From NCBI RefSeq assembly GCF_025144665.1, contig NZ_CP102294.1, positions 372,001 through 436,000 on the forward strand: a stretch of DNA of 64,000 bases, in the 5' to 3' direction. A model generated the notes under the pieces. That model saw only the letters and a program-made list of their open reading frames with translations. It was not told the DNA's origin and did not search any database. This document shows positions 56,212-64,000 of this stretch, in pieces. The position numbers were made by a program, and so were the translations under genes. How positions within the stretch are numbered: position 1 is the stretch's first letter; every line of letters starts with the position of its first letter. This DNA is from Alistipes ihumii AP11. Lineage in GTDB: Bacteria; Bacteroidota; Bacteroidia; Bacteroidales; Rikenellaceae.

Positions 56212-57267
56212 ATGGAAGTAGCCGGTCTGACCAAAGAGAAAATATTCGGGATCGTCATTCACACGATCGCATGGGGGTTGCTGTTCTGCTCCCCGTTCCT
56301 GTTCGCGTACGGCGACAACGCGTCCGTATCGCTCGAACGGTACGTCGGCTTCGTCATCATGCCGCTGACTTTCATGACGGTCTTCTACGTCAACTACGGC
56401 ATACTGACCCCGCGACTGCTGTTCCGCAAACGACTGGGGCGCTTCATTCTGGCCAATCTGCTGCTGATCGCGACGGTCCTGCTCATACAGCATATCTGGC
56501 ACGAGATGTGCCGCTTCTATATCGAGACCGAACCGCCGCGCGAGAACCGGGGCGATCCGCCGCCCGTCTACTTTTTCATCGCATGGAACGCCATGCTGAT
56601 GGCCCTGACGGTCGGGCTGGCCGTCGCTATCAGGATGACGGGCAACTGGTATCGCATCGAAGCCGAGAAGCAGCAAATCGAGAAGGAGAGAACGCAGGCC
56701 GAGCTGAAGAACCTGAAGAGCCAGCTGAATCCCCATTTCCTGTTCAACACGCTGAACAATATCTATGCGCTGATTCCCATCGACCGGACGAAAGCCCAGT
56801 TCGCCGTGCATAGCCTCAGCCACATGCTGCGCTATGTGCTTTACGAGAACAACCAGAACTACATTCCGCTCGAAAAGGAAATTCAGTTCGTCCGCAACTA
56901 CGTCGAATTGATGGAGCTGCGCCTGCCCGATCGCGTGGAAACGACCGTCGATCTGCCCGAACAGGCGGACGGGTACACGATCGCACCGCTGCTGTTCATT
57001 ACGCTGGTCGAGAATGCGTTCAAACACGGTGTCAGCCCGTCGCAGCCGTCGTTCGTGCACATTTCGATCCGCATGGTCAAGGAAGGGACATTGGTCTGCA
57101 CGATCGAAAACAGCGACTTCCCGAAAACCGACGCAGACCGAAACGGTTCGGGCATCGGCCTGCAGAACTTGCGCAAGCGGCTGAATCTGCTCTATCCGAA
57201 CCGCCATATCCTGCGGACCGAAAACCTGAACGGGAGTTTCGTGGCACAACTCATTATCGACCTATGA
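56212..57267 (+). CDS. LytS-type sensor histidine kinase
   Basis: A 351-residue membrane kinase. Four transmembrane helices (about 12-32, 42-66, 75-100, 118-142) have short loops and no large sensor domain, so the signal is probably sensed within the membrane. The His_kinase domain (PF06580 type) reads LKSQLNPHFLFNTLNNIYALI, with the phospho-acceptor His in NPHFLFN. The ATPase domain has PLLFITLVENAFKHGV (N box) and NRNGSGIGLQNLRKRLNLLY (G box). Its stop overlaps the response regulator start by ATGA. Confidence 0.93.
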   Translation: MEVAGLTKEKIFGIVIHTIAWGLLFCSPFLFAYGDNASVSLERYVGFVIMPLTFMTVFYVNYGILTPRLLFRKRLGRFILANLLLIATVLLIQHIWHEMCRFYIETEPPRENRGDPPPVYFFIAWNAMLMALTVGLAVAIRMTGNWYRIEAEKQQIEKERTQAELKNLKSQLNPHFLFNTLNNIYALIPIDRTKAQFAVHSLSHMLRYVLYENNQNYIPLEKEIQFVRNYVELMELRLPDRVETTVDLPEQADGYTIAPLLFITLVENAFKHGVSPSQPSFVHISIRMVKEGTLVCTIENSDFPKTDADRNGSGIGLQNLRKRLNLLYPNRHILRTENLNGSFVAQLIIDL

Positions 57268-57998
57268 ACCGAATCAGCACGATGGTAGTCGACGACGAGC
57301 CTCTGGCAGCGCAACTGCTGGGCGATTACGTGCGGCAGACGCCGTTTCTCTCGCTCGAAGGCATCTGTTCGAGCGCCGTCGAAGCGTTTTCCATGTGGCA
57401 GGAGCACCCGGCAGACCTGCTTTTCCTCGACATCCAGATGCCGCAGATGAACGGCCTTGAACTGTCCCGTACGCTCGGCGAGCGGTCGCGCGTAATTTTC
57501 ACGACCGCCTTCGAACAGTACGCGCTCGAAGGGTTCCGCGCCGATGCGCTGGACTACCTGCTCAAGCCGATCAGCTACGCCGAGTTCCTCCGGGCGGCCG
57601 GCAAGGCCCGCCGCTGGTTCGAGGCCGGAACGACCGGTACTGCTCCGGCCTCGCCCGAGGCGATTCCGGCCGCCCGTAACCTGTTCGTGCGGACCGACTA
57701 CAAAATGCAGCAAATCCGGCTCGACGACATTCTGTATATCGAGGGTATGAAAGACTACGTCCGCATCCATACGGCCGAGGGAGGCAGCCTCGTGACGCAG
57801 ACGAGCATGAAAGCGATCGAGCAGTCGCTGCCTCCGGACCGTTTCGTGCGGGTACACCGCTCGTATATCGTTCAGATCGACCGGGTGAAAACGATCGAGC
57901 GCAACCGCATCGTCTTCGGCAAGACATATATCCCGGTCTCGGAATCGTACAAGGAACGCTTCATGGAGGCCCTTTCCCGACGGTCGCTTCTGCTGTAA
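57264..57998 (+). CDS. LytTR-type response regulator
   Basis: A 244-residue regulator. The receiver has Asp10/Asp11 and the phospho-acceptor Asp56 in LFLDIQMPQMNG, the switch Thr in IFTTAFEQYALEGF and the Lys in DYLLKPISYAEFL. A short Ala/Pro linker leads to the LytTR DNA-binding domain: FVRTDYKMQQIRLDDILYIEGMKDYVRIH and RFVRVHRSYIVQIDRVKTIERNRIVFGKTYIPVSESYKERF. It starts inside the kinase stop codon (ATGA). Being directly downstream of the efflux genes suggests it controls them. Confidence 0.94.
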   Translation: MNRISTMVVDDEPLAAQLLGDYVRQTPFLSLEGICSSAVEAFSMWQEHPADLLFLDIQMPQMNGLELSRTLGERSRVIFTTAFEQYALEGFRADALDYLLKPISYAEFLRAAGKARRWFEAGTTGTAPASPEAIPAARNLFVRTDYKMQQIRLDDILYIEGMKDYVRIHTAEGGSLVTQTSMKAIEQSLPPDRFVRVHRSYIVQIDRVKTIERNRIVFGKTYIPVSESYKERFMEALSRRSLLL

Positions 57999-58153
57999 CT
58001 GAAACCGTACAAAAATAAGCCTTTCCTCTATCGCTACGCGCTCACTGCTTAGCGGCTTTTTCCCAATTTCCCCCACATGCAATTCATTGAACGGTCTGGC
58101 ATAGAAACGACCGTTCGATTCCATGGAAAAACCACCGGCAATCGATTTATATT

Positions 58154-58915
58154 TCAAATTTCGATATAATCCGACATGCAGTTCGCCAACCCGTCCAGAT
58201 CTTTATGATAGTCGATAAGCTCGTTTATCACATCGCCCATATCATAGATATTCAAGGCTTTGATCGAATCGTACTCACTGACTGCACCTCTTTTCACAGC
58301 GTCTAACATACTTTCACCCGAACGACACGGAATCGTCAGAAAATGTACGTGTTTCCTATTTGACAACTCCCTGTATCGAATCATTCTACGGTGTTTCAGG
58401 GTATTTGCCCAAAACGATACGGTCGGTTTATAATTACGGGAAAATTCAAGCAACCGGTTATGCAATTGCTCACCTATAACGGACTTGTCAATATTTTCTA
58501 ATTTACATTTCGCCAATATCGAGTCGAAATTTTCCGAATTCAGGGTGAGCGGCCGTTTCAAATTTTCATATAGTTTAAAATATATCCAAATTGACTGCAA
58601 CAATATGTCAAAAGCGGCATCATACCATAAGATAGCTGTATTGACAAATTGAGACTGTATCCATAAATGCCCGCCCCCGTTATCCTCGGATGATATATAT
58701 TCGGGATATTTGGATTGACAAGCGGTAATTAGAGCAAAGCGAGCAGCGCATATTTCATCGTACAGATCTTGCAACCGACGACACGTTTCTATCAATATCG
58801 GTTTCTCCTTATCAGACTTCATAAGACGTAACCGTCGACATTCTAACCCATTCAAATATTCAGGAAGTTCCAAAATACCGAATGCTTTTTCGAATGTCGG
58901 TATTTGTTTGCCCAT
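58154..58915 (-). CDS. AT-rich orphan protein of unknown function
   Basis: A 253-residue protein if it starts at 58915 (MGKQIPTFEKAFGILE); the frame stays open to 59053 but the extra residues are not convincing. It has no signal peptide and looks all-helical. I do not recognise the family. The stretch WANTLKHRRMIRYREL is reminiscent of HEPN-like proteins (Cthe_2314 type), a weak inference. Base composition differs sharply from the neighbours: two 60-nt lines inside it are 27% and 35% GC against roughly 55-65% nearby. This suggests recent acquisition. Confidence 0.7.
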   Translation of the reverse strand: MGKQIPTFEKAFGILELPEYLNGLECRRLRLMKSDKEKPILIETCRRLQDLYDEICAARFALITACQSKYPEYISSEDNGGGHLWIQSQFVNTAILWYDAAFDILLQSIWIYFKLYENLKRPLTLNSENFDSILAKCKLENIDKSVIGEQLHNRLLEFSRNYKPTVSFWANTLKHRRMIRYRELSNRKHVHFLTIPCRSGESMLDAVKRGAVSEYDSIKALNIYDMGDVINELIDYHKDLDGLANCMSDYIEI

Positions 58916-59077
58916 CGTTCTGTTACGATATGTCTTTAAAATTCGCCTGCTAAAACGCAGGAAATACAAAAGCGAATTCCGACTGCAACCGAAACTCGCT
59001 TTCACACCGATCAAATTTTTCCAAAATCCCGGCCCGTAAGAAAGAGAAGGCATCGGAAACGCTCCCGCAGACCACCG

Positions 59078-59527
59078 CTATTCGGAAGTGCTGCTCTGCA
59101 TGATCTTGGAAGCGACTTTCTGTCCGATCTCGGCGGCCCATTGCTGGGCTACGGACATGCTTTCGAGCGTAATCTGAGGCTGAACGGTCGACAGCTTCTT
59201 ACCCAGCGGCGTATCGTAAAAAGCGATCAGATCGTCCATATCCTGTTGCGTATAATACTTGGCGTAGATCGGAACCATCCGGTCCATCAGCGACAAAAGC
59301 GCTTCCTCGCTGAACATCGCCTGTATCTCGGCCTTGACCGATTCGGGCAGTGCGGGTGCCTGCTGCTCGATCATCGAGAGTATTTGCTCGGGAATCATTT
59401 TAAGCGTGGCGTCGCTGCCCGAAACCGCCATCAGTTTGCGGACCGAAGCCTTGAATTCGGCACTCTGTGCCTGCGCGCCGAATGTCAACAGAACAAACGC
59501 CGCCAGAAATAGCAATCCTTTTTTCAT
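59078..59527 (-). CDS. DUF2059 domain protein, exported
   Basis: A 149-residue protein with a signal peptide (MKKGLLFLAAFVLLTFGAQAQ). The mature part matches DUF2059: FKASVRKLMAVSGSDATLKMIPEQILSMIEQQAP, VKAEIQAMFSEEALLSLMDRMVPIYAKYYTQQDMDDLIAFYDTPLGKKLSTVQPQI. The phrase with aspartate-rich turn and FYDTPLGKK is diagnostic. Members are periplasmic and of unknown function. It has its own good promoter and is followed by the AT-rich orphan on the same strand. Confidence 0.88.
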   Translation of the reverse strand: MKKGLLFLAAFVLLTFGAQAQSAEFKASVRKLMAVSGSDATLKMIPEQILSMIEQQAPALPESVKAEIQAMFSEEALLSLMDRMVPIYAKYYTQQDMDDLIAFYDTPLGKKLSTVQPQITLESMSVAQQWAAEIGQKVASKIMQSSTSE

Positions 59528-59582
59528 CGATTATAATTTTTCATGCGTCGGCCGAGCGCGTCCGGCCCGGCCCATTTCTCGC

Positions 59583-59614
59583 TAAAGGTAAACGTTTGCG
59601 GCCGAATATCCAAA
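59583..59614 (-). promoter_or_regulatory. Promoter of the DUF2059 gene
   Basis: Minus-strand TTTG (59611-59614), 20 nt, then TACCTTTA (59583-59590), one base from TAnnTTTG, 55 nt before the ATG. Confidence 0.55.
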
Positions 59615-59752
59615 CGATATCTGTTTCAGGAGACCCGACCGAACAGGCCGAGCCCCGCCGTTCGGTCCCCCAAGAAAAAACACCGGATTTCCGCTCCGGA
59701 GTTCAGGCGCAATTTTTGAAAGGGCAGCAGACGGATCACGAACGTTCAACGC

Positions 59753-59923
59753 TTAAAACCGACCGACGAATGCCTCCGAACCGCGCAAACGCTCCACGAG
59801 CAGATACTCCCGATGATCGCTCCGCTCTTCGGCACGAAAAGCGCGCTCGACCACCCGGCCGATCGTCCGGCGATCCTCCGGATTTTCCTCTCTGATCGAT
59901 ATCCCCTTTTCCCTCAACATCAT
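59753..59923 (-). pseudogene. Truncated GNAT N-acetyltransferase fragment
   Basis: Starting at the paired ATGs at 59920-59923, 56 codons read MMLREKGISIREENPEDRRT and continue with RVVERAFRAEERSDHREYLLVERLRGSEAFV, which looks like the first 45-50 residues of a GNAT acetyltransferase (N-terminal strand, first helix, and the start of strand 2). It then runs into a stop where the family normally continues PELSLVAE. The acetyl-CoA-binding core is missing in all frames I checked downstream, so this is probably a decayed gene. Confidence 0.5.
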
Positions 59924-60148
59924 CGCGTATTCGATTCGTTTTCGCACTTCGCCGGACCGGAACCCGGACTGCTCGTCGCCTCTCCGCCCGGCCTCCGCCG
60001 AGAGATTCCGCCGACGGCCTCGGACATCCGCCCGCGCCACGCATGCACGGCTCCGGCAAACGCTGCCGGTTTTCCGTCCTAAACATACTCCGATTATCCG
60101 AAACGACACAAACGTCCCGTCGTTTCCCCCGAAATTCCGCCTCCTCCC

Positions 60149-61207
60149 TTATCGATCCTGCGACGGGACGGGAGGTTCCGAACGACCCTGCGGAGCATCG
60201 CTCCGTCCCCTTTCTCCGTCTGCCGGCGGCGGGACGGAAACTCCGGGTACGGACACCGGTTCCGAACGGTCTCCGCCGGACGTTTTTCCCGCGCCGGGAG
60301 CGGGAAATCTGAATTTCACGTAAGTAATGATAACTAGAACGATGCCGACGAAAATCAGAATCGCCGCGACCAGGTTGTCATATCCGAGCTCGATCTGATG
60401 CCGGTACAGACCGAGCGCCGTAGCCGCTATCGGCTGAAGATAAGCATACAGTCCCGTATGGACGGACGTGAGCTTTTCCGTCCCGTAATAAAGCAGGTAA
60501 TTGGGCAGCGTAGTCCCGAGAACCAGCACGTAAACGATCTCCGCAACGGCAAGCGGCGGCAGCGAGCCGTAGTCGAACTCGAAAACGTCGCGCCCGAAGA
60601 AAGGCCCGGCGATCAGCACGCCGATCACGTAGTACCAGCCCGTGACGGTCATCGTGCCGAGCCGCACGAGTTCGGGCTTGATGAACACCGTGTTCGTTGC
60701 GGCGGCGACGACGCTGACCAGCATGAACAGGTTGCCCAACTCCTCGCTCTGCATTTTCGGCCATCCGTTGCCCAGAATCAGTACGGCCGAGCCTGCTATA
60801 CCCATCCCGATACCGACGATCTTGGCCCAGTGGAGCCGTTCCCGGAAAATCAGCGACGACACGACGAGCGTAACGATCGGCGCCATCGTAGCCAGCGTCG
60901 AGGCATCGAGCGGATTGGTGTATTTCGCGCCCCACAGCATCATGAATTCATGCCCGTAAATGACCAGCACCGTCGGAATCAGAATCCCGATGAAATCCCT
61001 TCGCGTAATCCGGAAGCGCTTATAGAGAAACGTCAGCGGGATGAAACAAACCGCCGAAAAAAGGACTCTTGCGAAAAAAAGGGTCTCGAACGCCATATAG
61101 TGCCGGATGATCGATACGAAAAACGAAAAGTTCATCCCGAACAGCACGTTCGCGACGACCAGCGCCAGATGAGCCGAAAATGAGTGCGGATGAGTCGGAC
61201 GATTCAT
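60149..61207 (-). CDS. EamA/DMT-family transporter
   Basis: A 352-residue inner-membrane protein of the drug/metabolite transporter superfamily. About ten transmembrane helices form two EamA repeats: HLALVVANVLFGMNFSFFV to VTLVVSSLIFRERLHWAKIVGIGMGIAGSAVLIL, and GNLFMLVSVVAAATNTVFI to LVAAILIFVGIVLVIITYV. The charged ends of helix 4 and 9 are typical. A C-terminal tail of about 50 residues (after residue 300) is Pro/Gly/Arg-rich and not part of the family. Substrate unknown; relatives export amino acids or metabolites. It is separated from glsA by a terminator. Confidence 0.9.
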   Translation of the reverse strand: MNRPTHPHSFSAHLALVVANVLFGMNFSFFVSIIRHYMAFETLFFARVLFSAVCFIPLTFLYKRFRITRRDFIGILIPTVLVIYGHEFMMLWGAKYTNPLDASTLATMAPIVTLVVSSLIFRERLHWAKIVGIGMGIAGSAVLILGNGWPKMQSEELGNLFMLVSVVAAATNTVFIKPELVRLGTMTVTGWYYVIGVLIAGPFFGRDVFEFDYGSLPPLAVAEIVYVLVLGTTLPNYLLYYGTEKLTSVHTGLYAYLQPIAATALGLYRHQIELGYDNLVAAILIFVGIVLVIITYVKFRFPAPGAGKTSGGDRSEPVSVPGVSVPPPADGERGRSDAPQGRSEPPVPSQDR

Positions 61208-61253
61208 TTCTCAGGGTCAAAACGATCCGGACGGGGGAGAGGAAAGACCCCAT

Positions 61254-61308
61254 AAAAAGCGGCTCCGGAAAGAATGCGCTCCGAAAAACGCCTTCCGTCC
61301 GGAACCGC
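61254..61308 (-). terminator. Candidate terminator after the gadC-glsA operon
   Basis: On the minus strand an 11-bp stem (61298-61308 with 61259-61269, one G-U pair) with a 28-nt loop that may fold internally, followed by TTTTT. It lies 27 nt after the glsA stop. Confidence 0.55.
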
Positions 61309-61335
61309 CGAATACTTGCCGATAGATAAGAGGCA

Positions 61336-62274
61336 TCAGCCGAACAGGTTCAATCCGAGCTTGTTCGTGATATACTTGATCGCATGCTGAGCCCGCACGG
61401 AGTTGCCCGAGCCGTCGAGCTTGGGAGAAAACGCCGCGATACCCATCACGCCGGGCAGCACGCCGACGATCCCGCCGCCCACGCCGGTCTTGGCCGGAAT
61501 GCCGGACGAGAAGATCCAGTCTCCCGTATGCTCGTAGAAGCCCACCGTAGCGATCATCGAGACGATCTTCGGCGTAATCGCCGCATCGAACACCCGCTCG
61601 TGCGTTACCGGATTGACCCCGCGGTTGGCGATCGTGCCGCCGCAGATCGACAGTTGGCGGGCCGTCACGCCCATGGAGCACTGACGGGTATAAATATCGA
61701 GCGACATGTCCGGGTCGTCGTAGATGCGATCGTAATTCTTCAGCAGCCATGCGATCGAACGGTTGTTGAAGTTCGTTTCCGACTCCGACTTGTAAAGCTC
61801 GTCCTGCAACACGAGCGGACTGCCGCACAGCTTTTCAAGAAAGTCCGTGATCGCTTTCCATTTGCCGCTCGCGTCGCCCACCGGCTTCACCATGCTGCAC
61901 GCCGCGATGGCGCCCGCATTGACGAGCGGAGTCGAAGGGTGGTCGTTCTCGAGCAGGATGGCCATGATCGAGTTGAAAGGCAACCCGGTCGCATCGGCGC
62001 CGATCTGGTCGAGCACCGTATCGGGCCCGTATTGCTCCATGGCCAGGATAGCCGTCGGAACCTTCGACACCGATTCGACGCCGAACACGTAATCCGTATC
62101 GCCGGCCTCGACGATCTCTCCGTCGGGCAGGCAGACCGAAATGCCGAAAAGTTGCGACGGGACATTGGCCAGAAAAGGTATGTAATCGGCATTCTTACCG
62201 CCGTCGTCTCCTCTGAATTTCTCGTAAGCCTCGTTGACGGCCTCGTTCATTTGTTGAGTATCGAACTGTTGCAT
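61336..62274 (-). CDS. glsA: Glutaminase A
   Basis: Hydrolyses glutamine to glutamate and ammonia. From the ATG at 62274 (MQQFDTQQMNEAVNE) the protein has 312 residues, the usual size for the serine-dependent GlsA family; a TTG at 62280 would add two residues. Signatures: VFGVESVSKVPTAILAME with the catalytic Ser-x-x-Lys, NDHPSTPLVNAGAIA, NNRSIAWLLKNYDRI with the conserved Tyr, YTRQCSMGVTARQLS, and SGIPAKTGVGGGIVGVLPG. It starts 2 nt after the antiporter stop, so the two are translated from one message. The ammonia released would neutralise protons. Confidence 0.95.
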   Translation of the reverse strand: MQQFDTQQMNEAVNEAYEKFRGDDGGKNADYIPFLANVPSQLFGISVCLPDGEIVEAGDTDYVFGVESVSKVPTAILAMEQYGPDTVLDQIGADATGLPFNSIMAILLENDHPSTPLVNAGAIAACSMVKPVGDASGKWKAITDFLEKLCGSPLVLQDELYKSESETNFNNRSIAWLLKNYDRIYDDPDMSLDIYTRQCSMGVTARQLSICGGTIANRGVNPVTHERVFDAAITPKIVSMIATVGFYEHTGDWIFSSGIPAKTGVGGGIVGVLPGVMGIAAFSPKLDGSGNSVRAQHAIKYITNKLGLNLFG

Positions 62275-62276
62275 GA

Positions 62277-63926
62277 TCAAATTTTTTTATCGTTTTCGCT
62301 CCGGTTGGTCGCCGTCGAACCGGTTGCCGTGGGCGATACCGGCTTGGCGGCAGAGGCTGCACCGGACGGAGCCGTTCCGGTAGCCGTCGGAGTCACGGGC
62401 ACGCCTGCGGAACTCGTGCCGGCCGGAACCGCAGCCGGCTGTACGTCCTGAGCGCCTTTTTCCCAATGGAAGGGCTGAAACTCCTTGGCGGCTTCGGGGT
62501 CCTGCCACGAGGGCTTGCGCGAAGCGTAGATGATGAAAGGCGCCACGACGACTACGACGCACCCGATGATCAGCACCGAGAACCATACGGCATTGCTGCC
62601 GGTCGAAATCTGGCTGGGCGGAATAAAGCTCAGAATGAATGCCAGCAAAGCGCCGCAGAAGCCCAGTCCGGCGATGAACCAGATCAGTCCGTTGCCCTTG
62701 CCGACACGGAACGGGCGCTCGGCTTTGGGCATCTTGTAGCGGAGCATGATCGCCGCCGTGAACATCAGCAGATACATGATCAGGTAGAGCAGCACGGTGA
62801 GCTGCGAAAGAATCTGATAGAAAGACTGGACCGAAGGCATCACGACGAACAGCAGGCTCAGCACCGTCACGACGCAACCCTGAATAATCAGAATGTTACG
62901 CTGCACGCCGGCCTTGTTGGCCTTCTGAAAAAACGGAGGCAGATAGCCCGCCTTGCCGACGGTGAAAATACCTTTGGAGGGACCGGCGACCCAAGTCAGC
63001 ACGCCGGCCAGCACGCCGAACATCAGCGCAACGGCAATGATCGGAGAGGCCCAGCTCATATGCAGATACTGGAAATAATTGTCGAAGCCGATCAGCAGGC
63101 TTTGCGTCAGGTTGATGTCCTTGGCCGGAATGATGAAGCCCAGCGAGAAAGTGCCCAGAACGAAAATGCAGACCGTAATCAGCGAGCCGATGAAAATGGC
63201 CTTCGGATAGTTCTTGCTCGGATTCTTGACGTCCATCACATGAATACCCATCATCTCCATGCCCGCGTAAAACAGGAAGATTCCGGAAGCCAGCACCAGG
63301 TTGTCGAACTTGGTCAGATCGGGAAAGAACCCTTGGCTCATATCCATGTTGTTGTGGCCTCCCGTACTCAGATAGACGATGCCCAGAACGATCAGCAGAC
63401 CCGCCGGAATGATCGTTCCGATCATACCCCCGATCTTGGAAATCTTGCCGACCCACGTCAGTCCCTTCAGCGCGATGAACGTAGCCAGCCAGTAGATGAC
63501 GAGCACGACGATCAGCGTGAAAATCTTGTTCGAGGCCAGCATCATGTCGTGCTGCGGATGAATGCCGATAAAGGCGATCGCCACGGCCCCGAACGTCAGC
63601 ACGGTCGGATACCAGATCGTGCTCTCGATCCACTGGAGCCAAATAGCGAGAAAGCCCGTCCGGGCGCCCATCGCCTCGCCGACCCAGCGGAACACGCCTC
63701 CCTGCTTGTCCGAGAACATCGCCGCCAGCTCGGCGGCGACCAGAGCCGTCGGAATGAGGAAAACGATGGCCGCGAACAGATAGTAAAACGCCGAAGACGG
63801 CCCGTAAACGGCTTCCGAGGGCAGTCCCCGAAGGCTTACGACGGCCGTCACGTTCATAATCGCGAGTGTCATCACACTCAATTTGAACCCTGTACCCGTA
63901 GCTGTGGTACTTTTACTTGTTGCCAT
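62277..63926 (-). CDS. gadC: Glutamate/glutamine:GABA antiporter family (GadC-type) with long C-terminal tail
   Basis: A 549-residue APC-superfamily transporter with 12 predicted helices. The GadC-group pattern is clear: FKLSVMTLAIMNVTAVVSLRGLPSEAVYG in helix 1, AAMFSDKQGGVFRWVGEAMG, LASGIFLFYAGMEMMGIHVMDVKNPSKNYPKA, VAGPSKGIFTVGKAGYLPPFFQKANKAGVQ. The soluble tail (about 468-549) contains a 50-residue Ala/Thr/Pro/Gly-rich stretch before NRSENDKKI; in E. coli GadC the C terminus plugs the pore at neutral pH. With glsA it fits glutamine-dependent acid resistance. The gene symbol is by family; transport of other amino acids is possible. Confidence 0.88.
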   Translation of the reverse strand: MATSKSTTATGTGFKLSVMTLAIMNVTAVVSLRGLPSEAVYGPSSAFYYLFAAIVFLIPTALVAAELAAMFSDKQGGVFRWVGEAMGARTGFLAIWLQWIESTIWYPTVLTFGAVAIAFIGIHPQHDMMLASNKIFTLIVVLVIYWLATFIALKGLTWVGKISKIGGMIGTIIPAGLLIVLGIVYLSTGGHNNMDMSQGFFPDLTKFDNLVLASGIFLFYAGMEMMGIHVMDVKNPSKNYPKAIFIGSLITVCIFVLGTFSLGFIIPAKDINLTQSLLIGFDNYFQYLHMSWASPIIAVALMFGVLAGVLTWVAGPSKGIFTVGKAGYLPPFFQKANKAGVQRNILIIQGCVVTVLSLLFVVMPSVQSFYQILSQLTVLLYLIMYLLMFTAAIMLRYKMPKAERPFRVGKGNGLIWFIAGLGFCGALLAFILSFIPPSQISTGSNAVWFSVLIIGCVVVVVAPFIIYASRKPSWQDPEAAKEFQPFHWEKGAQDVQPAAVPAGTSSAGVPVTPTATGTAPSGAASAAKPVSPTATGSTATNRSENDKKI

Positions 63927-64000
63927 ACGATAATTCTATTAAGCTTTTGATTAACAGTGCATAACGAACAACGAGAGGCTATCCGTACGCACGATGCGCA

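Noticed and set aside
58032-58061. Possible terminator after the LytTR gene
   Set aside because: Stem CGCTA/TAGCG is only 5 bp with a 13-nt loop, though TTTTT follows; too weak to list as a feature.

Overview
The window looks like the chromosome of a gut Bacteroidota member of Rikenellaceae/Alistipes type. Evidence: GC-rich coding sequence, genes without Shine-Dalgarno sites, many -7 elements of the Bacteroidota form TAnnTTTG (several with TTTG/ATTG 17-20 nt upstream), and family-typical arrangements (nadK-uppS-bamA-ompH-ompH divergent from pdxJ; sigma-54 regulator-lptE-secG; FeoA-FeoB fusion). The genus is an inference. I see no rRNA, tRNA, CRISPR array, prophage or insertion sequence.

Layout. 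0-9.4 kb: partial thiL, aroQ, pyk, then a minus-strand acid-kinase block with two enzyme pairs, ptb-buk and pta-ackA, followed by a fluoride channel, a DedA protein and an orphan OmpR-type response regulator. 9.6-15.3 kb: DUF349 protein, pyrG, yidC. 15.5-17.8 kb: an alpha/beta hydrolase and a Gfo/Idh/MocA oxidoreductase. 17.8-23.2 kb: envelope-biogenesis block (two OmpH/Skp chaperones, BamA, UppS) plus nadK. 23.3-26.8 kb: pdxJ, a CCA-adding-type nucleotidyltransferase and an NDH-2-type dehydrogenase, overlapping by ATGA junctions. 26.9-32.8 kb: a secreted FAD protein with a golvesin-like tail, YebC, TsaC, a hotdog thioesterase and an arginine decarboxylase. 33-36.7 kb: HU-CCDC81-like protein, sigma-54 activator, LptE, a small hypothetical protein, SecG.

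37.2-46.9 kb is the main accessory block: five consecutive minus-strand genes for exported glycan-active proteins (DUF5722-like clan-A hydrolase, GH71/GH99-like protein with a CBM9-like tail, an unassigned 712-residue protein, a GH92 alpha-mannosidase, a CBM9-PKD protein) with no SusC/SusD pair in the window. This is the best candidate for an undescribed system. 47.2-50.5 kb is a ferrous iron locus (FeoAB, Cys-rich membrane protein, flavodoxin-like reductase). 51.2-58 kb is a TolC/MacA/MacB-type export operon followed by a LytS/LytTR two-component pair. 58.1-60 kb holds an AT-rich orphan gene, a DUF2059 protein and a truncated GNAT fragment. 60.1-64 kb: EamA transporter, glutaminase and a GadC-type antiporter, probably a glutamine-dependent acid-resistance module.

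Together the window is mostly core metabolism and envelope assembly of a fermentative anaerobe (acetate and butyrate or branched-acid kinases for ATP), with accessory inserts for glycan use, iron uptake, efflux and acid resistance. All assignments come from reading the sequence; no database search was run.
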